64,000 nt of DNA from Gallionella sp. (lineage in GTDB: Bacteria > Pseudomonadota > Gammaproteobacteria > Burkholderiales > Gallionellaceae). The stretch covers positions 62,001 to 126,000 of the forward strand of contig JALNYK010000001.1 in the NCBI GenBank assembly GCA_023229845.1, read 5' to 3'. The notes under the pieces were generated by a model that saw only the letters and a program-made list of their open reading frames with translations, was not told where the DNA came from and did no database searches. Positions 35,025 to 42,838 of this stretch are shown piece by piece (position 1 is the first letter of the stretch; every line of letters starts with the position of its first letter). The position numbers and the translations under genes are program-made.

Positions 35025-35462
35025 TTATGCGGAAAGGTTCGTGCCCTGCAGGAAATAGAACGGGAAAACCAGATTGGTTCTGCTGTTCGTCGTCCTGACC
35101 CGGTAGTTGAGTTTGATCAACAGCACGCCTTCTTGCGCCTGCTCTTCGTCTATCTCTATCTCTTCGAGATCGACCCGCGGTTCGAAATAAAGCACGGCGC
35201 GCTGGATCGCATCCCGGATCAGCGTCAGCGTGCTTTCGTTGATGCTTTCGAATACCAGTTGCTTCAGCCCACAACCGTATGCGGGCTGCATGACCCGCTC
35301 CCTGGGCACGGTGGCCATCAGGATGCGCAGGCTCTCGTCGATATCCTCCGCGCCGTGAACCATCCTGACCGTCCCGGCATCGCGGTTGAATTCGGGCGGA
35401 AATCCCCAGCCCTTGCCCAGAAAAGATTGATCGGAAAACGATTGATCGGCGCTCATCGTCAT
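35025..35462 (-). CDS. eCIS baseplate protein, gp25/GPW family (Afp9-like)
   Basis: 145 aa. It matches the gp25-like pattern: GWGFPPEFNRD near the start, EDIDESLRILMATVPRERVM, PAYGCGLKQLVFE, and a closing YRVRTTNSRTNLVFPFY. gp25-like proteins join the sheath to the wedge and help trigger contraction (family knowledge). The gene follows the spike gene by 7 nt. Two possible ATG starts lie six bases apart (35462, 35456); the first is given. Confidence 0.93.
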   Translation of the reverse strand: MTMSADQSFSDQSFLGKGWGFPPEFNRDAGTVRMVHGAEDIDESLRILMATVPRERVMQPAYGCGLKQLVFESINESTLTLIRDAIQRAVLYFEPRVDLEEIEIDEEQAQEGVLLIKLNYRVRTTNSRTNLVFPFYFLQGTNLSA

Positions 35463-35469
35463 CGGCCCG

Positions 35470-37257
35470 TCAATTAATCATGACCATCGAACCTTTTACG
35501 GTCGTCTGGCCCGATGCGGAGATTTCGGCGCTGGCGTTGCCCTTGGCCGTGAAACCGGTTTTGGCGGTGTGGGTGATGTTCATCGCATCGCCCTTGAAGT
35601 CGGCCTTGGATTCGATCTCCACATTGCCCGTGGCCGAGATGCTGACCTTGCCCTTCGCGGAGATGGTGATGTCCTTGGGGCTGTCCAACAGGATGCCGTC
35701 CTCGCTGAGCTTGGCCTGGTTGCCGGTCTGGTCCTTCAGCAGGATGGACTTGCCGTCGTCGCTGATCACGATCTGGTTTTTTCCCGGTGTGATGATGGTG
35801 ATGATCTTCTTGTCGTCGTCGAATTCGAGCGTGAGTTTGCTCTTGGTGACGATCGCCTTCTTGAAGTTGTCCGCGGTCAATTCGTAGGCCGGTTTCCTCT
35901 TGCTGCTGTACAGGCTGCCCAGGATCACCGGATTGGAGGGATCGTTGTTGAAATAGCCGAGCACAACCTCGTCGCCGATCTCCGGCACGAAGAACGCGCC
36001 GATGCCATCGGACGCATAAAACTGCATCAGCCTGGCCCACACGCCGTCCGTCTCCGCCTTCAATACGGGAATCGAAACCTGAACTTTGTACTGCCCTTCC
36101 GGATCGGCATCCAGCTTCTTCACCACGCCGACATGCAGCCCTTCGATTCCCGGCAACCATCCCGATGCGGGCGGCGCAACCAGGTCGCGGTTCTCGGCAA
36201 ACCAGTCGTGTGGCATCCCGAATTCGACTTCCGTGGCCCAGTTCCCGTCGATCACTTGGTGATGAACGGAGCTGACGAAAACCTTGCCGTTGAACCGGTT
36301 GCCCACGCCCTCGATCTCGATCAACTCGCCGGCACGGGCCTTGGCGCTGCCCTGAAAGCGCATGCGCCCCTGCACTCGCGCCAGTCCCGACTTGACCTGC
36401 TGCGCATCGGCCCAGGATTTCAGCGCAGCGCTTTCCAGCGGAGCCGGGGTCTGGAGACGGAATGCGCTCAGCCCGATGACCTTGGCCAGCGTGGCGGAAG
36501 TCAGGTCGCCCTGCTCGTTCAACGTCTTTGGCGTCGCCTGCTGCTCCACGATGGCCTGATTCTTCACATCCCACGAGACGCCTTCGACCTTGGAAAACTG
36601 GTTCCTGGCATCGATGTTCGCGTGGAACTCCAGCAAGTCGCTGCCGTAAGTGACTTTCAACTGGGGAGTGCCATCGGTCGCGGGCGCTTTGACGCTCACC
36701 TTGGCAGCATCCACGATCACCAGCAGGCCGTTGACCTCGGCGCGCGACAGCATGAAATCCCAGTCCGTGCAGTAGTACTGCACCAGTTCCTTGTACTGCG
36801 TCTCGGTCGATCCCACGTCGGCGGTGAGCCCGCTGCAATTGCCGATCAGCTTGGTGATGATGTCGCTGTCTTTCGAATCGACGTAATTGGCGTTCTTGCG
36901 GCCTACGGTCATCGCGACGGCCTTGTCGCGGCATTCGACGACCAGACGTGAATAATTGTCTCCGGTGATCTTGATCCCGTGCTTGACGACGATGCCCTCG
37001 AAAATAGTCTCCTCGTCGGAGCCGTATCCGGCGTTGATCTTTATCGCACCGCCGGGTTTGAAATGGGCCGCATTGCTGACCGGAAAATCCTTGTTCGGCA
37101 TGTCGCCGTCCAGCACGACGATCTCGGCCACCGGTATCTTGTTGATGATCTTCCTGACCGATACGGATACGACCTGCACCGTACCGGGCAGGGCCGTCCC
37201 CTCGCTGAACAGGGACAGCCTGACAACCCCGCCATCTATCGCCGGTGAACTCGCCAT
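35470..37257 (-). CDS. eCIS spike protein, VgrG-like (Afp8-like)
   Basis: 595 aa, ATG start with AAGGT upstream. The N-terminal ~350 residues resemble the gp27-like hub part (DGDMPNKDFPVSNAAHFKPG, QYYCTDWDFMLSRAEVNGLL). About 375-470 is the gp5-like OB fold (GVVKKLDADPEGQYKVQVSI, then GDEVVLGYFNNDPSNPVILG). From 480 to the end are repeats with the ISAKGKVSISATGNVEIESK pattern, forming a beta-helix spike. No effector domain extends beyond the spike. This is the central spike under the tube; the DUF4280 protein at the window's left edge may cap it. Confidence 0.93.
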   Translation of the reverse strand: MASSPAIDGGVVRLSLFSEGTALPGTVQVVSVSVRKIINKIPVAEIVVLDGDMPNKDFPVSNAAHFKPGGAIKINAGYGSDEETIFEGIVVKHGIKITGDNYSRLVVECRDKAVAMTVGRKNANYVDSKDSDIITKLIGNCSGLTADVGSTETQYKELVQYYCTDWDFMLSRAEVNGLLVIVDAAKVSVKAPATDGTPQLKVTYGSDLLEFHANIDARNQFSKVEGVSWDVKNQAIVEQQATPKTLNEQGDLTSATLAKVIGLSAFRLQTPAPLESAALKSWADAQQVKSGLARVQGRMRFQGSAKARAGELIEIEGVGNRFNGKVFVSSVHHQVIDGNWATEVEFGMPHDWFAENRDLVAPPASGWLPGIEGLHVGVVKKLDADPEGQYKVQVSIPVLKAETDGVWARLMQFYASDGIGAFFVPEIGDEVVLGYFNNDPSNPVILGSLYSSKRKPAYELTADNFKKAIVTKSKLTLEFDDDKKIITIITPGKNQIVISDDGKSILLKDQTGNQAKLSEDGILLDSPKDITISAKGKVSISATGNVEIESKADFKGDAMNITHTAKTGFTAKGNASAEISASGQTTVKGSMVMIN

Positions 37258-37263
37258 GATGTT

Positions 37264-37944
37264 TTACCTTAACGGCGGGAAATTCAGCCGGGTGCCCGGT
37301 TTGATATCCCGAAAATTGGTGATGCCGTTAAACTTCGCGACTTCCAGGTAATAGGCGCTGTTCTTGTAGATGCGGAAACACAGCAGGGGCAAGGAATCAC
37401 CCGCCTGCACATCCACGGAGTGGGTCAGGTCTGGCGAGCTCAGATTGGCGGTGTTCGCCGCCTCCGTCGGACCGACATACTGGATGAAAGACAGCTTCAC
37501 CTTCGCTCTCAGCGGGTCCCCGGTCGGCTTGAACAGGGTGTATTCGACCGACATCGTGCTGAGCTTGCCGACGAATTTGAAGCTCCCCCATACCAGCATC
37601 ACGGTGTTCGGCTCATGCTCCGTTCCGACCAGCGTATAAACGACCTTTCTCAGGTCACCCAGTTGCGTATCGACATCGATGGCAGTCGAATTCGCCGAGG
37701 TCGGTGGAACCACGCCAGTCCCGTCCATGACGATGTCGAATTCCATCTTCTTCTCGCCGGCACCGTTGAATCGCGGCTGCATCACCGGCGCTCCCATCGC
37801 CTTGGTGGTGTTGTAGGTGATTTCGAAGTTGCGCGTGTAATTCGACGGGTTCAGCCGTACCGTAAAGGCTTCGCCGGTCTTGGGGCCGGTGACGTTGCCC
37901 TTGTCGTCGAGAGCGCATGGAGTGATTGTCAGCTTGGTGATCAA
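37264..37944 (-). CDS. eCIS LysM-domain hub protein (Afp7-like)
   Basis: 226 aa. The start appears to be TTG at 37944, directly after the TAA of the DUF5908 gene, with GGAGA six bases upstream; no ATG lies nearby in frame. The N-terminus AFTVRLNPSNYTRNFEITYN and the C-terminal LysM-like segment (VQAGDSLPLLCFRIYKNSAY, then FRDIKPGTRLNFPPL) are typical of the Afp7/Pvc7 group, which sits at the tube-spike junction like T4 gp53 (family knowledge). The tight coupling to the upstream gene suggests matched expression. Confidence 0.88.
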   Translation of the reverse strand: MITKLTITPCALDDKGNVTGPKTGEAFTVRLNPSNYTRNFEITYNTTKAMGAPVMQPRFNGAGEKKMEFDIVMDGTGVVPPTSANSTAIDVDTQLGDLRKVVYTLVGTEHEPNTVMLVWGSFKFVGKLSTMSVEYTLFKPTGDPLRAKVKLSFIQYVGPTEAANTANLSSPDLTHSVDVQAGDSLPLLCFRIYKNSAYYLEVAKFNGITNFRDIKPGTRLNFPPLR

Positions 37945-38103
37945 TTATCTCTCCTTGATTTCCTGCAAGGCTTCCTGGATCAGCCTTTTGCATTCTTCGA
38001 GAATCGCCTGATTCCCGTTTTCCTCGATGCCGGTTTCTTCGTCCGGGGCGCGACGTTGCACCACGTTCGACTTCACCACCATCTGTCTTATCTCTATCGA
38101 CAT
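37945..38103 (-). CDS. DUF5908 small eCIS protein (Afp6-like position)
   Basis: 52 aa: it begins MSIEIRQMVVKSNVV and has a C-terminal helix (ILEECKRLIQEALQEIKER). This is the DUF5908 pattern, a small protein found in eCIS loci between the second tube and the LysM hub. The ATG at 38103 lies 5 nt after the tube stop. Role unknown. Confidence 0.85.
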   Translation of the reverse strand: MSIEIRQMVVKSNVVQRRAPDEETGIEENGNQAILEECKRLIQEALQEIKER

Positions 38104-38108
38104 GATGT

Positions 38109-38564
38109 TCAGAGAGTCCGTGAAGAACTCATGTAACTCAATTCGATCGTTTCTATGGCCACATCGTTTTTCGTCGAGTTGAATGCCTCGACATTCCACT
38201 TGATCGGATAAGCGTCGGCGAACTCCCATCCGCGCAACGGACTTCCTTCTTCGTTCAGCAAATACACGCTGACCAGCGTCGGCACGATAGGCTCCATGAA
38301 ATTCGTTTCCAGCACCTTCTGACACCAGACGACCAGCGGCGAACTCATATCGGCGATGCCGCGCTTCAATACCAGGTTCGAATGTTTGAGCGACTTCGGC
38401 AATTGCCGCGTGTACTGGTTGCCTCCCTCGACTATCGGCTCGGTTTCCATCTCGGAAGAAATGCCGGACACCTCCTGAAAAGAGGTATCCGAATTTCCCT
38501 GCGAGGACGCAAACACGACCTTGAAATAAAAGGCCGGCAGCGGATAGCTTGCGGAAGTGACCAT
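38109..38564 (-). CDS. eCIS tail tube protein 2 (Afp5-like)
   Basis: 151 aa, T4 gp19-like. It begins ASYPLPAFYFKVVF, then FQEVSGISSEMETEPIVEGG, LVLKRGIADMSSPLVVWCQK, and ends AIETIELSYMSSSRTL. These are the tube fold landmarks seen also in tube protein 1, with which it is clearly paralogous. In Afp/PVC, Afp5 forms the tube layer nearest the baseplate (family knowledge). It lies downstream of an intrinsic terminator, so it should be made in lower amounts than tube 1, which suits an initiator ring. Confidence 0.92.
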   Translation of the reverse strand: MVTSASYPLPAFYFKVVFASSQGNSDTSFQEVSGISSEMETEPIVEGGNQYTRQLPKSLKHSNLVLKRGIADMSSPLVVWCQKVLETNFMEPIVPTLVSVYLLNEEGSPLRGWEFADAYPIKWNVEAFNSTKNDVAIETIELSYMSSSRTL

Positions 38565-38587
38565 GGGTTCGTCGGTTACAAGAAAAT

Positions 38588-38635
38588 GGGATTACAAAAA
38601 ACCGGGATTACAAAAAAACGGAATTGCAAAAAACT
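38588..38635 (-). repeat. Three tandem 16-bp repeats with T-tracts
   Basis: Plus strand: GGGATTACAAAAAACC, GGGATTACAAAAAAAC, GGAATTGCAAAAAACT. The first two units match closely; the third has diverged. Read on the minus (transcribed) strand they follow the terminator hairpin and present three U-tracts spaced 16 nt apart. Confidence 0.8.
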
Positions 38636-38656
38636 GGGGAAGGGTCGCCCCTCCCC
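38628..38656 (-). terminator. Intrinsic terminator between the two tube genes
   Basis: On the minus strand, a 9-bp stem (GGGGAGGGG with CCCTTCCCC, one G-U pair) and a CGA loop are followed by AGTTTTTT. It begins about 20 nt past the stop of tube 1. It should partially terminate transcripts so that sheath and tube 1 exceed baseplate proteins (inference). Confidence 0.8.
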
Positions 38657-38675
38657 CATGACTACGCCAGCATCA

Positions 38676-39134
38676 TCAGCCGTTCGAGATGGTGAGGCCT
38701 TCGTGGACGATCTCGATAGACTCGACCGCCACTTCGTTGCCTTCCGACTTCAGGTCCGTGCCGGTGATCTTGGTCGGCCACGCGTTCGCCAGCGTCCACA
38801 CCATCGTGGGCGCACCGGCCTCGTCGAGCAGGCTGATGGTGACCGGAACGCGTTTGATGGTGTTCATCTTGATCTGGTTGAGCCAATCCCAGAATTTATT
38901 GTCTCCCTTGAAGATGCCCTTCTTCATGGTGATGTTGCCGAACTTCTTCATCCCCGGCATCTTGATGACCGAGAACTGCGGGCTGTCGCCATGCCGGTAT
39001 TTAATTTCTTCCGACTGGATATCCAGCCCGGATACTTCCTGGAAAGACATCACGTTGGCATCCCACTTCACCTGGAAGTAGAACTTGGGCATGGGCCATA
39101 CTGTCGCCGATTGTGCGGAACCGTCATCTGCCAT
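38676..39134 (-). CDS. eCIS tail tube protein 1 (Afp1-like)
   Basis: 152 aa, gp19-like fold. Landmarks: VWPMPKFYFQVKWDANVMSF, QEVSGLDIQSEEIKYRHGDS, ITMKKGIFKGDNKFWDWLN, VAVESIEIVHEGLTISNG. It stacks into the inner tube (family knowledge). It lies 63 nt after the sheath gene and just before an intrinsic terminator, consistent with high output of sheath and tube together. Confidence 0.93.
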   Translation of the reverse strand: MADDGSAQSATVWPMPKFYFQVKWDANVMSFQEVSGLDIQSEEIKYRHGDSPQFSVIKMPGMKKFGNITMKKGIFKGDNKFWDWLNQIKMNTIKRVPVTISLLDEAGAPTMVWTLANAWPTKITGTDLKSEGNEVAVESIEIVHEGLTISNG

Positions 39135-39197
39135 GACATACTCCTCTCTGTAAAAATATTAAATGGTTGTTTATGCGTTAACTGATTGTGCTGAAAA

Positions 39198-40709
39198 TCA
39201 GGACTTCTGCATCTGCTGCTGGAAGGTGATCTCGATGAATTCGGCCGGGCGGCTGATCGCCACCAGCACCGTCACTCTCAGGACGCCCTCCAGAATGTCT
39301 TCCGGCGTCATGGTTTCCCCGAGGCCGCAGAAAACGGCAAACGCATCGTCCGGAACAGCTCCTGCCAGACCGCCCTTTTTCCAGACGCCGGTCAGGAAGT
39401 TGCGGACCATGCTCTTGATGGTGACCCAGGTATTCGCGACGTTGGGCTCGAACACGTAGGCCTTGCTCGCCAGCCTGATGGATTCTTCGAGCATGATCAT
39501 CGTGCGGCGGACGTTGATGTAGCGCCAATCCAGACTATTGCCGTCCAGCGTGCGCGCACCCCATACCAGCGTACCCTCGCCGACGAACGGACGGATCGCA
39601 TTGATGGACTTGCCCTGCGGCGTGACGTTCAGGTCTTCCTGGTCACCATGGGTGATGTTGACGGTCGGCGAGGTCACCGCATTCAGGCTGACGTTCGCCG
39701 GCGCTTTCCACACCCCGCGGTTGTTGTCCACCATCGTGTACACGCCCGCCATGGCCGCAGCCGGAGGCAGCAGGTTGAGCATGGCAGCCATGTCCGTCAG
39801 GATCATGTTGTAACTCGGGCTGAGCGAGATCAGGCTCTTGTTCAGCATCGCCTTGTCTTGCGGCGTTGCATTTGCCTTGGCGATGCCATCGACGATGGAC
39901 TTGAGCTGCTCGGCCTTTGCTGCCGGTTGGGCCGCGATATTGAGTTCGGCCTCCAGCATTCCCTGAAGCAGGGTCTGGCTCGCGCTATCCAGATTCCAGT
40001 ACGCCAGATCCTTCGCCTGAGTGATCGTGGTATTGAGCCAGGGATAGTAGGCCATGCCAAAATCGAGGAAGTTGATGCCCAGCGAATTGCGGAAGGTAGC
40101 CACCGGATCGCCAGCCGGATCCTGACGGCTGCGGTAACCGTCTGAAATATCCAGAATCGCCACCCGGTTCTTCATCACGTTGCCGCAGTGATCCAGCATG
40201 GCCTGCTCGACGCTGATGCAATCGGCCTGCTTCAGCAAGACCGCATCCGGTATCACCACGATGGTAGGCTCTTGCTCCTTGACTAGCAGATCGATGCCGC
40301 CCGTGAGTTTGTCCATAGCCACATCATCGCCGTAGCTGCCTATCGACACAATGTAGCAAGGCCCGCCGCCGTTCTGGAAGAACAGCATCATGCTGTAGTA
40401 CAGCAAATATTTGCCCTGCGCCTGCTCCAGCATGTAGTCCTTGCCGCCCACGGAAATCGATGGCGGGACCACAGGCGGCGTCGCCGCCTCTGTCAAACTG
40501 AACTGCACCGAAGGACCGAAACCGAAGTAATTCTGGAACTCGGCCATCGACGTAATCCGCCAGGGCTGATTGCTCAGCGACTTGCCTTTGTTGTCCGCTT
40601 TTTCGGTATAACCGATAAAAGCAGGCACCGCTGTTGCGACTTCCACGACCGAATTCGGAAAGGCGCTCTTCTCGACGATATAAACGCCGGGTGTTTTCAT
40701 AGCTCCCAT
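39198..40709 (-). CDS. eCIS contractile sheath protein
   Basis: 503 aa from the ATG at 40709, with AAGGGGG upstream. A TTG 15 bases further out is less likely. The N-terminus has MKTPGVYIVEKSAFPNSVVE, then VATAVPAFIGYTEKA, the sheath signature. The C-terminus (NTWVTIKSMVRNFLTGVWKK, then VTVLVAISRPAEFIEITFQQ) carries the sheath core domain and the strand-exchange tail. Only this one sheath gene is present, whereas Afp-type loci usually have two or three (Afp2-4). Confidence 0.93.
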   Translation of the reverse strand: MGAMKTPGVYIVEKSAFPNSVVEVATAVPAFIGYTEKADNKGKSLSNQPWRITSMAEFQNYFGFGPSVQFSLTEAATPPVVPPSISVGGKDYMLEQAQGKYLLYYSMMLFFQNGGGPCYIVSIGSYGDDVAMDKLTGGIDLLVKEQEPTIVVIPDAVLLKQADCISVEQAMLDHCGNVMKNRVAILDISDGYRSRQDPAGDPVATFRNSLGINFLDFGMAYYPWLNTTITQAKDLAYWNLDSASQTLLQGMLEAELNIAAQPAAKAEQLKSIVDGIAKANATPQDKAMLNKSLISLSPSYNMILTDMAAMLNLLPPAAAMAGVYTMVDNNRGVWKAPANVSLNAVTSPTVNITHGDQEDLNVTPQGKSINAIRPFVGEGTLVWGARTLDGNSLDWRYINVRRTMIMLEESIRLASKAYVFEPNVANTWVTIKSMVRNFLTGVWKKGGLAGAVPDDAFAVFCGLGETMTPEDILEGVLRVTVLVAISRPAEFIEITFQQQMQKS

Positions 40710-40795
40710 GTTGCCCCCTTTCAATAGTTAACTTACCTCACGTAAATCGAACCTGCTCTCTTGAAACACTTGCTCCACCAACATCAATCGACAAC

Positions 40796-41671
40796 TCAAC
40801 AATTGATAAAACTTTCCGCAACGATCACGCTCTTGCCATCGATCACATCCATACCCAGCCTGCTTTCGGATGCGACCGGCAAGCGCTTGACCAGCACCTT
40901 CCCAGTACCCGGTCCCGGCTCCCTCAACTGAAAGCGGCAGGTCGATTTCTCCAGCACCGGAATCAATGCCTTCGACCTGAATACCTTTGCCGGCCTGTCT
41001 CCAGGCAACATCACCTCGCCGCAGAACTCGAACTCCACCCGGTTGTCGAGATCGACGATGAAAGGATTGCTCCTGTTCATGTTCCCCAGCAGGTGATACT
41101 TCCAGTAAGCCCGTCTGGCATCGAATCTGATGAAGCAATCCCGAGTACGCCATCCCGATGCCGTAGATGTGTCGTCACCCACTCCGGGCTCCACGCAGAC
41201 ACTCACCACAAAATCCGGCGGCACCCGCCTGTCCCTGTCGCAAAGAATGTCTTTGGCGATCAGGCTGTCGAAGTCCCTGAAATCCTTTTCAGACACGGAA
41301 TCTTCCTTGCTAAGCCGTATCTTTCCGTCGCCGGAATCAGTAGCTCCTTCACGATTATCGAAGTACAGAACAGCATTTCCGCTACGCATGTCAGGCGCGG
41401 TGTAATTCGCAAACGTCCGGTCTTTTGCATGGATCTTGAAGCTGAAACACAACGCGCCGTTCGCGTCTTTCGCATAAAGCCGCAGGGCATCTGACCTGCT
41501 CTCGTCATAAAACGCCGCCACGCCGTTCTTCGTCGGCCTGACCAGCACATTCGCGCCGTTGATTACCTTCATCGTTGCCGGTACAGGGACAAAATCCAGC
41601 CCCTTCCATGCGCCATCCGTGAAGTAGCCGTGCTCCACGGAAACGCTAAACAATGGCCGGAAAGTTCCCAT
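40796..41671 (-). CDS. Unknown eCIS-operon protein
   Basis: 291 aa, ATG with GGGA upstream. It begins MGTFRPLFSVSVEHGYFTDG, then ALRLYAKDANGALCFSFKIH, and looks beta-rich. I do not recognise a characterised family. Similar-sized proteins of this kind occur beside DUF4255 genes in other eCIS loci, so it is likely a structural or assembly component. It lies 12 nt after the DUF4255 gene and 86 nt before the sheath. Confidence 0.75.
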   Translation of the reverse strand: MGTFRPLFSVSVEHGYFTDGAWKGLDFVPVPATMKVINGANVLVRPTKNGVAAFYDESRSDALRLYAKDANGALCFSFKIHAKDRTFANYTAPDMRSGNAVLYFDNREGATDSGDGKIRLSKEDSVSEKDFRDFDSLIAKDILCDRDRRVPPDFVVSVCVEPGVGDDTSTASGWRTRDCFIRFDARRAYWKYHLLGNMNRSNPFIVDLDNRVEFEFCGEVMLPGDRPAKVFRSKALIPVLEKSTCRFQLREPGPGTGKVLVKRLPVASESRLGMDVIDGKSVIVAESFINC

Positions 41672-41683
41672 GACATTCCCGGT

Positions 41684-42250
41684 TCAAGCCACCGAACCCT
41701 GATATCCCTTGATGGGAGAAAGCTGACTCAGGACATCGCCCGAATCGAACGCGACCATCCTGACCTTGTACAGGATCGACGGCTGGTATTTCCCGCTCAA
41801 TATCCCCCACAGGCTGCTCAAATCCTGGATGTTCAGGTTCTCGATATCCAACGCCAGTTTGTTGATTCTCTTGTCCAGCTCGGGAGTCACCTGATGGTCG
41901 AACACCGGTTGGCGCTGAAAGAAACTGACCGTATTCGAAAGGAACTTGAGCGCCTCGGCGTAATTGCTGCAGCCGAAATTTCCGGCGACCATGACATACA
42001 GATTCAGGAACACCGGCGGATAGCTCGAAGCGGATCTCTCGAAACTGCCCAGATTGCCCGGACGCGAAGAGGTCGTTTCTTTCTCGATATTGACCAGAAA
42101 CACGACCAGCTTGTTATTGATATTGGGAGCCAGCGTACCGTCCTGCTCCATGATGTTGGACAGCACAACCACGTCCTCATTTAGGTCGAACGACCTTTTC
42201 AGGAACTGGTTCAGTTGATTGGTAATATGGGATACGGCAGCGTGTATCAT
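41684..42250 (-). CDS. DUF4255 (Pvc16/Afp16-like) tail terminator protein
   Basis: 188 aa from the ATG at 42250 (AGGGA upstream); a TTG at 42265 is possible but weaker. It matches DUF4255: MIHAAVSHITNQLNQFLKRS near the start, VVLSNIMEQDGT, NNKLVVFLVNIEKE, PVFLNLYVMVAGNF, and a closing LWGILSGKYQPSILYKVRMV. Pvc16-type proteins cap the tube and sheath and fix length with the tape measure (family knowledge). It is the first gene of the eCIS operon. Confidence 0.92.
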   Translation of the reverse strand: MIHAAVSHITNQLNQFLKRSFDLNEDVVVLSNIMEQDGTLAPNINNKLVVFLVNIEKETTSSRPGNLGSFERSASSYPPVFLNLYVMVAGNFGCSNYAEALKFLSNTVSFFQRQPVFDHQVTPELDKRINKLALDIENLNIQDLSSLWGILSGKYQPSILYKVRMVAFDSGDVLSQLSPIKGYQGSVA

Positions 42251-42533
42251 TTTTTCCCTGTTCAAGCTGCCCTGATAAAACGAGACCGGGTCAAACCGAT
42301 ATCACCTCCGATGGTTTGATCCCATATGGCGACAAGCACTCCTGAAATTAAAGGATGTCCCCGAGCTTCGATATACGCAGCAGCTTGCTATTGTTGTTAT
42401 TTTTACTTGTGTATAGGTGCGGTATTTCTGCTTACCCCATTCCTCGCCCGCCTGCTCCAAGTCTTCATCTTTGGCATGAATGGGACTACGTGTTGTGAGA
42501 TTCACCGAATGCCGTCTCCACAACCGGACGCGG

Positions 42534-42562
42534 ATTGTTATTGACATACCCCCCTTAGTCAA
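42534..42562 (-). promoter_or_regulatory. Candidate sigma70-type promoter for the eCIS operon
   Basis: On the minus strand, TTGACT (42562-42557) and AACAAT (42539-42534) are separated by 17 bp, matching the -35 well and the -10 at four of six bases. An inverted pair TTGAC and GTCAA (42541-42562) overlaps the -35 box and spacer and could be an operator. The predicted leader is about 275 nt. Weak by sequence alone; no better pair was seen in this region. Confidence 0.4.
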
Positions 42563-42610
42563 CAACGAAGAATATCTATGCAATTTAATGAAATACATAG
42601 GTATTTTCAT

Positions 42611-42654
42611 TAAATGCATATGCATTTAGACCGAAATGCATATGCATTTCGGTC
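42611..42654. promoter_or_regulatory. Two adjacent perfect palindromes sharing an AAATGCATATGCATTT core
   Basis: The first, 18 bp (42611-42628), is TAAATGCATATGCATTTA. The second, 26 bp (42629-42654), has arms GACCGAAATGCAT and ATGCATTTCGGTC. Both share AAATGCATATGCATTT, and their centres are 22 bp apart, close to two helical turns. This is the arrangement expected for cooperative binding by a dimeric regulator. They lie just upstream of the candidate eCIS promoter. Confidence 0.7.
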
Positions 42655-42838
42655 TATTGCGCATTAGCCAAAATTGTGCAAGGAAGGTCTATTTGAAACG
42701 AAAAAATCGAGAGGAAATCAAACTCGGTAGATGCGAAAATTATCTCTCGTAGCTTGATATGTTCGGCACGCAGATTACGGGTTGAGTTAAGGGAGAAACG
42801 CCAGAACGCAAAGGCCATCAGACACAGCGCATCGTCGG

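Larger units (their letters stand above)
42251..42838. other. AT-rich non-coding control region upstream of the eCIS operon
   Basis: 588 bp between the end of the TesA-like gene and the first eCIS gene. It is more AT-rich than its surroundings, especially 42540-42740, with no convincing ORF on either strand. It holds a candidate promoter, an imperfect hairpin (ATTTAATGAAATAC with GTATTTTCATTAAAT, 42583-42615) and two perfect palindromes, listed separately. No RNA gene was recognised. Confidence 0.7.

Noticed and set aside
40728..41153. A 141-aa minus-strand open frame beside the sheath gene
   Set aside because: Out-of-frame shadow of the 291-aa protein, low-complexity composition, no motif.
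14..42250. Prophage or T6SS instead of eCIS
   Set aside because: No capsid, terminase, integrase or TssJLM-type membrane complex genes are visible, while tape measure, AAA+ and DUF4255 genes match the eCIS type.
42302..42625. A 107-aa minus-strand open frame in the eCIS control region
   Set aside because: No family features, composition not protein-like, and it overlaps the palindromes and the candidate promoter.
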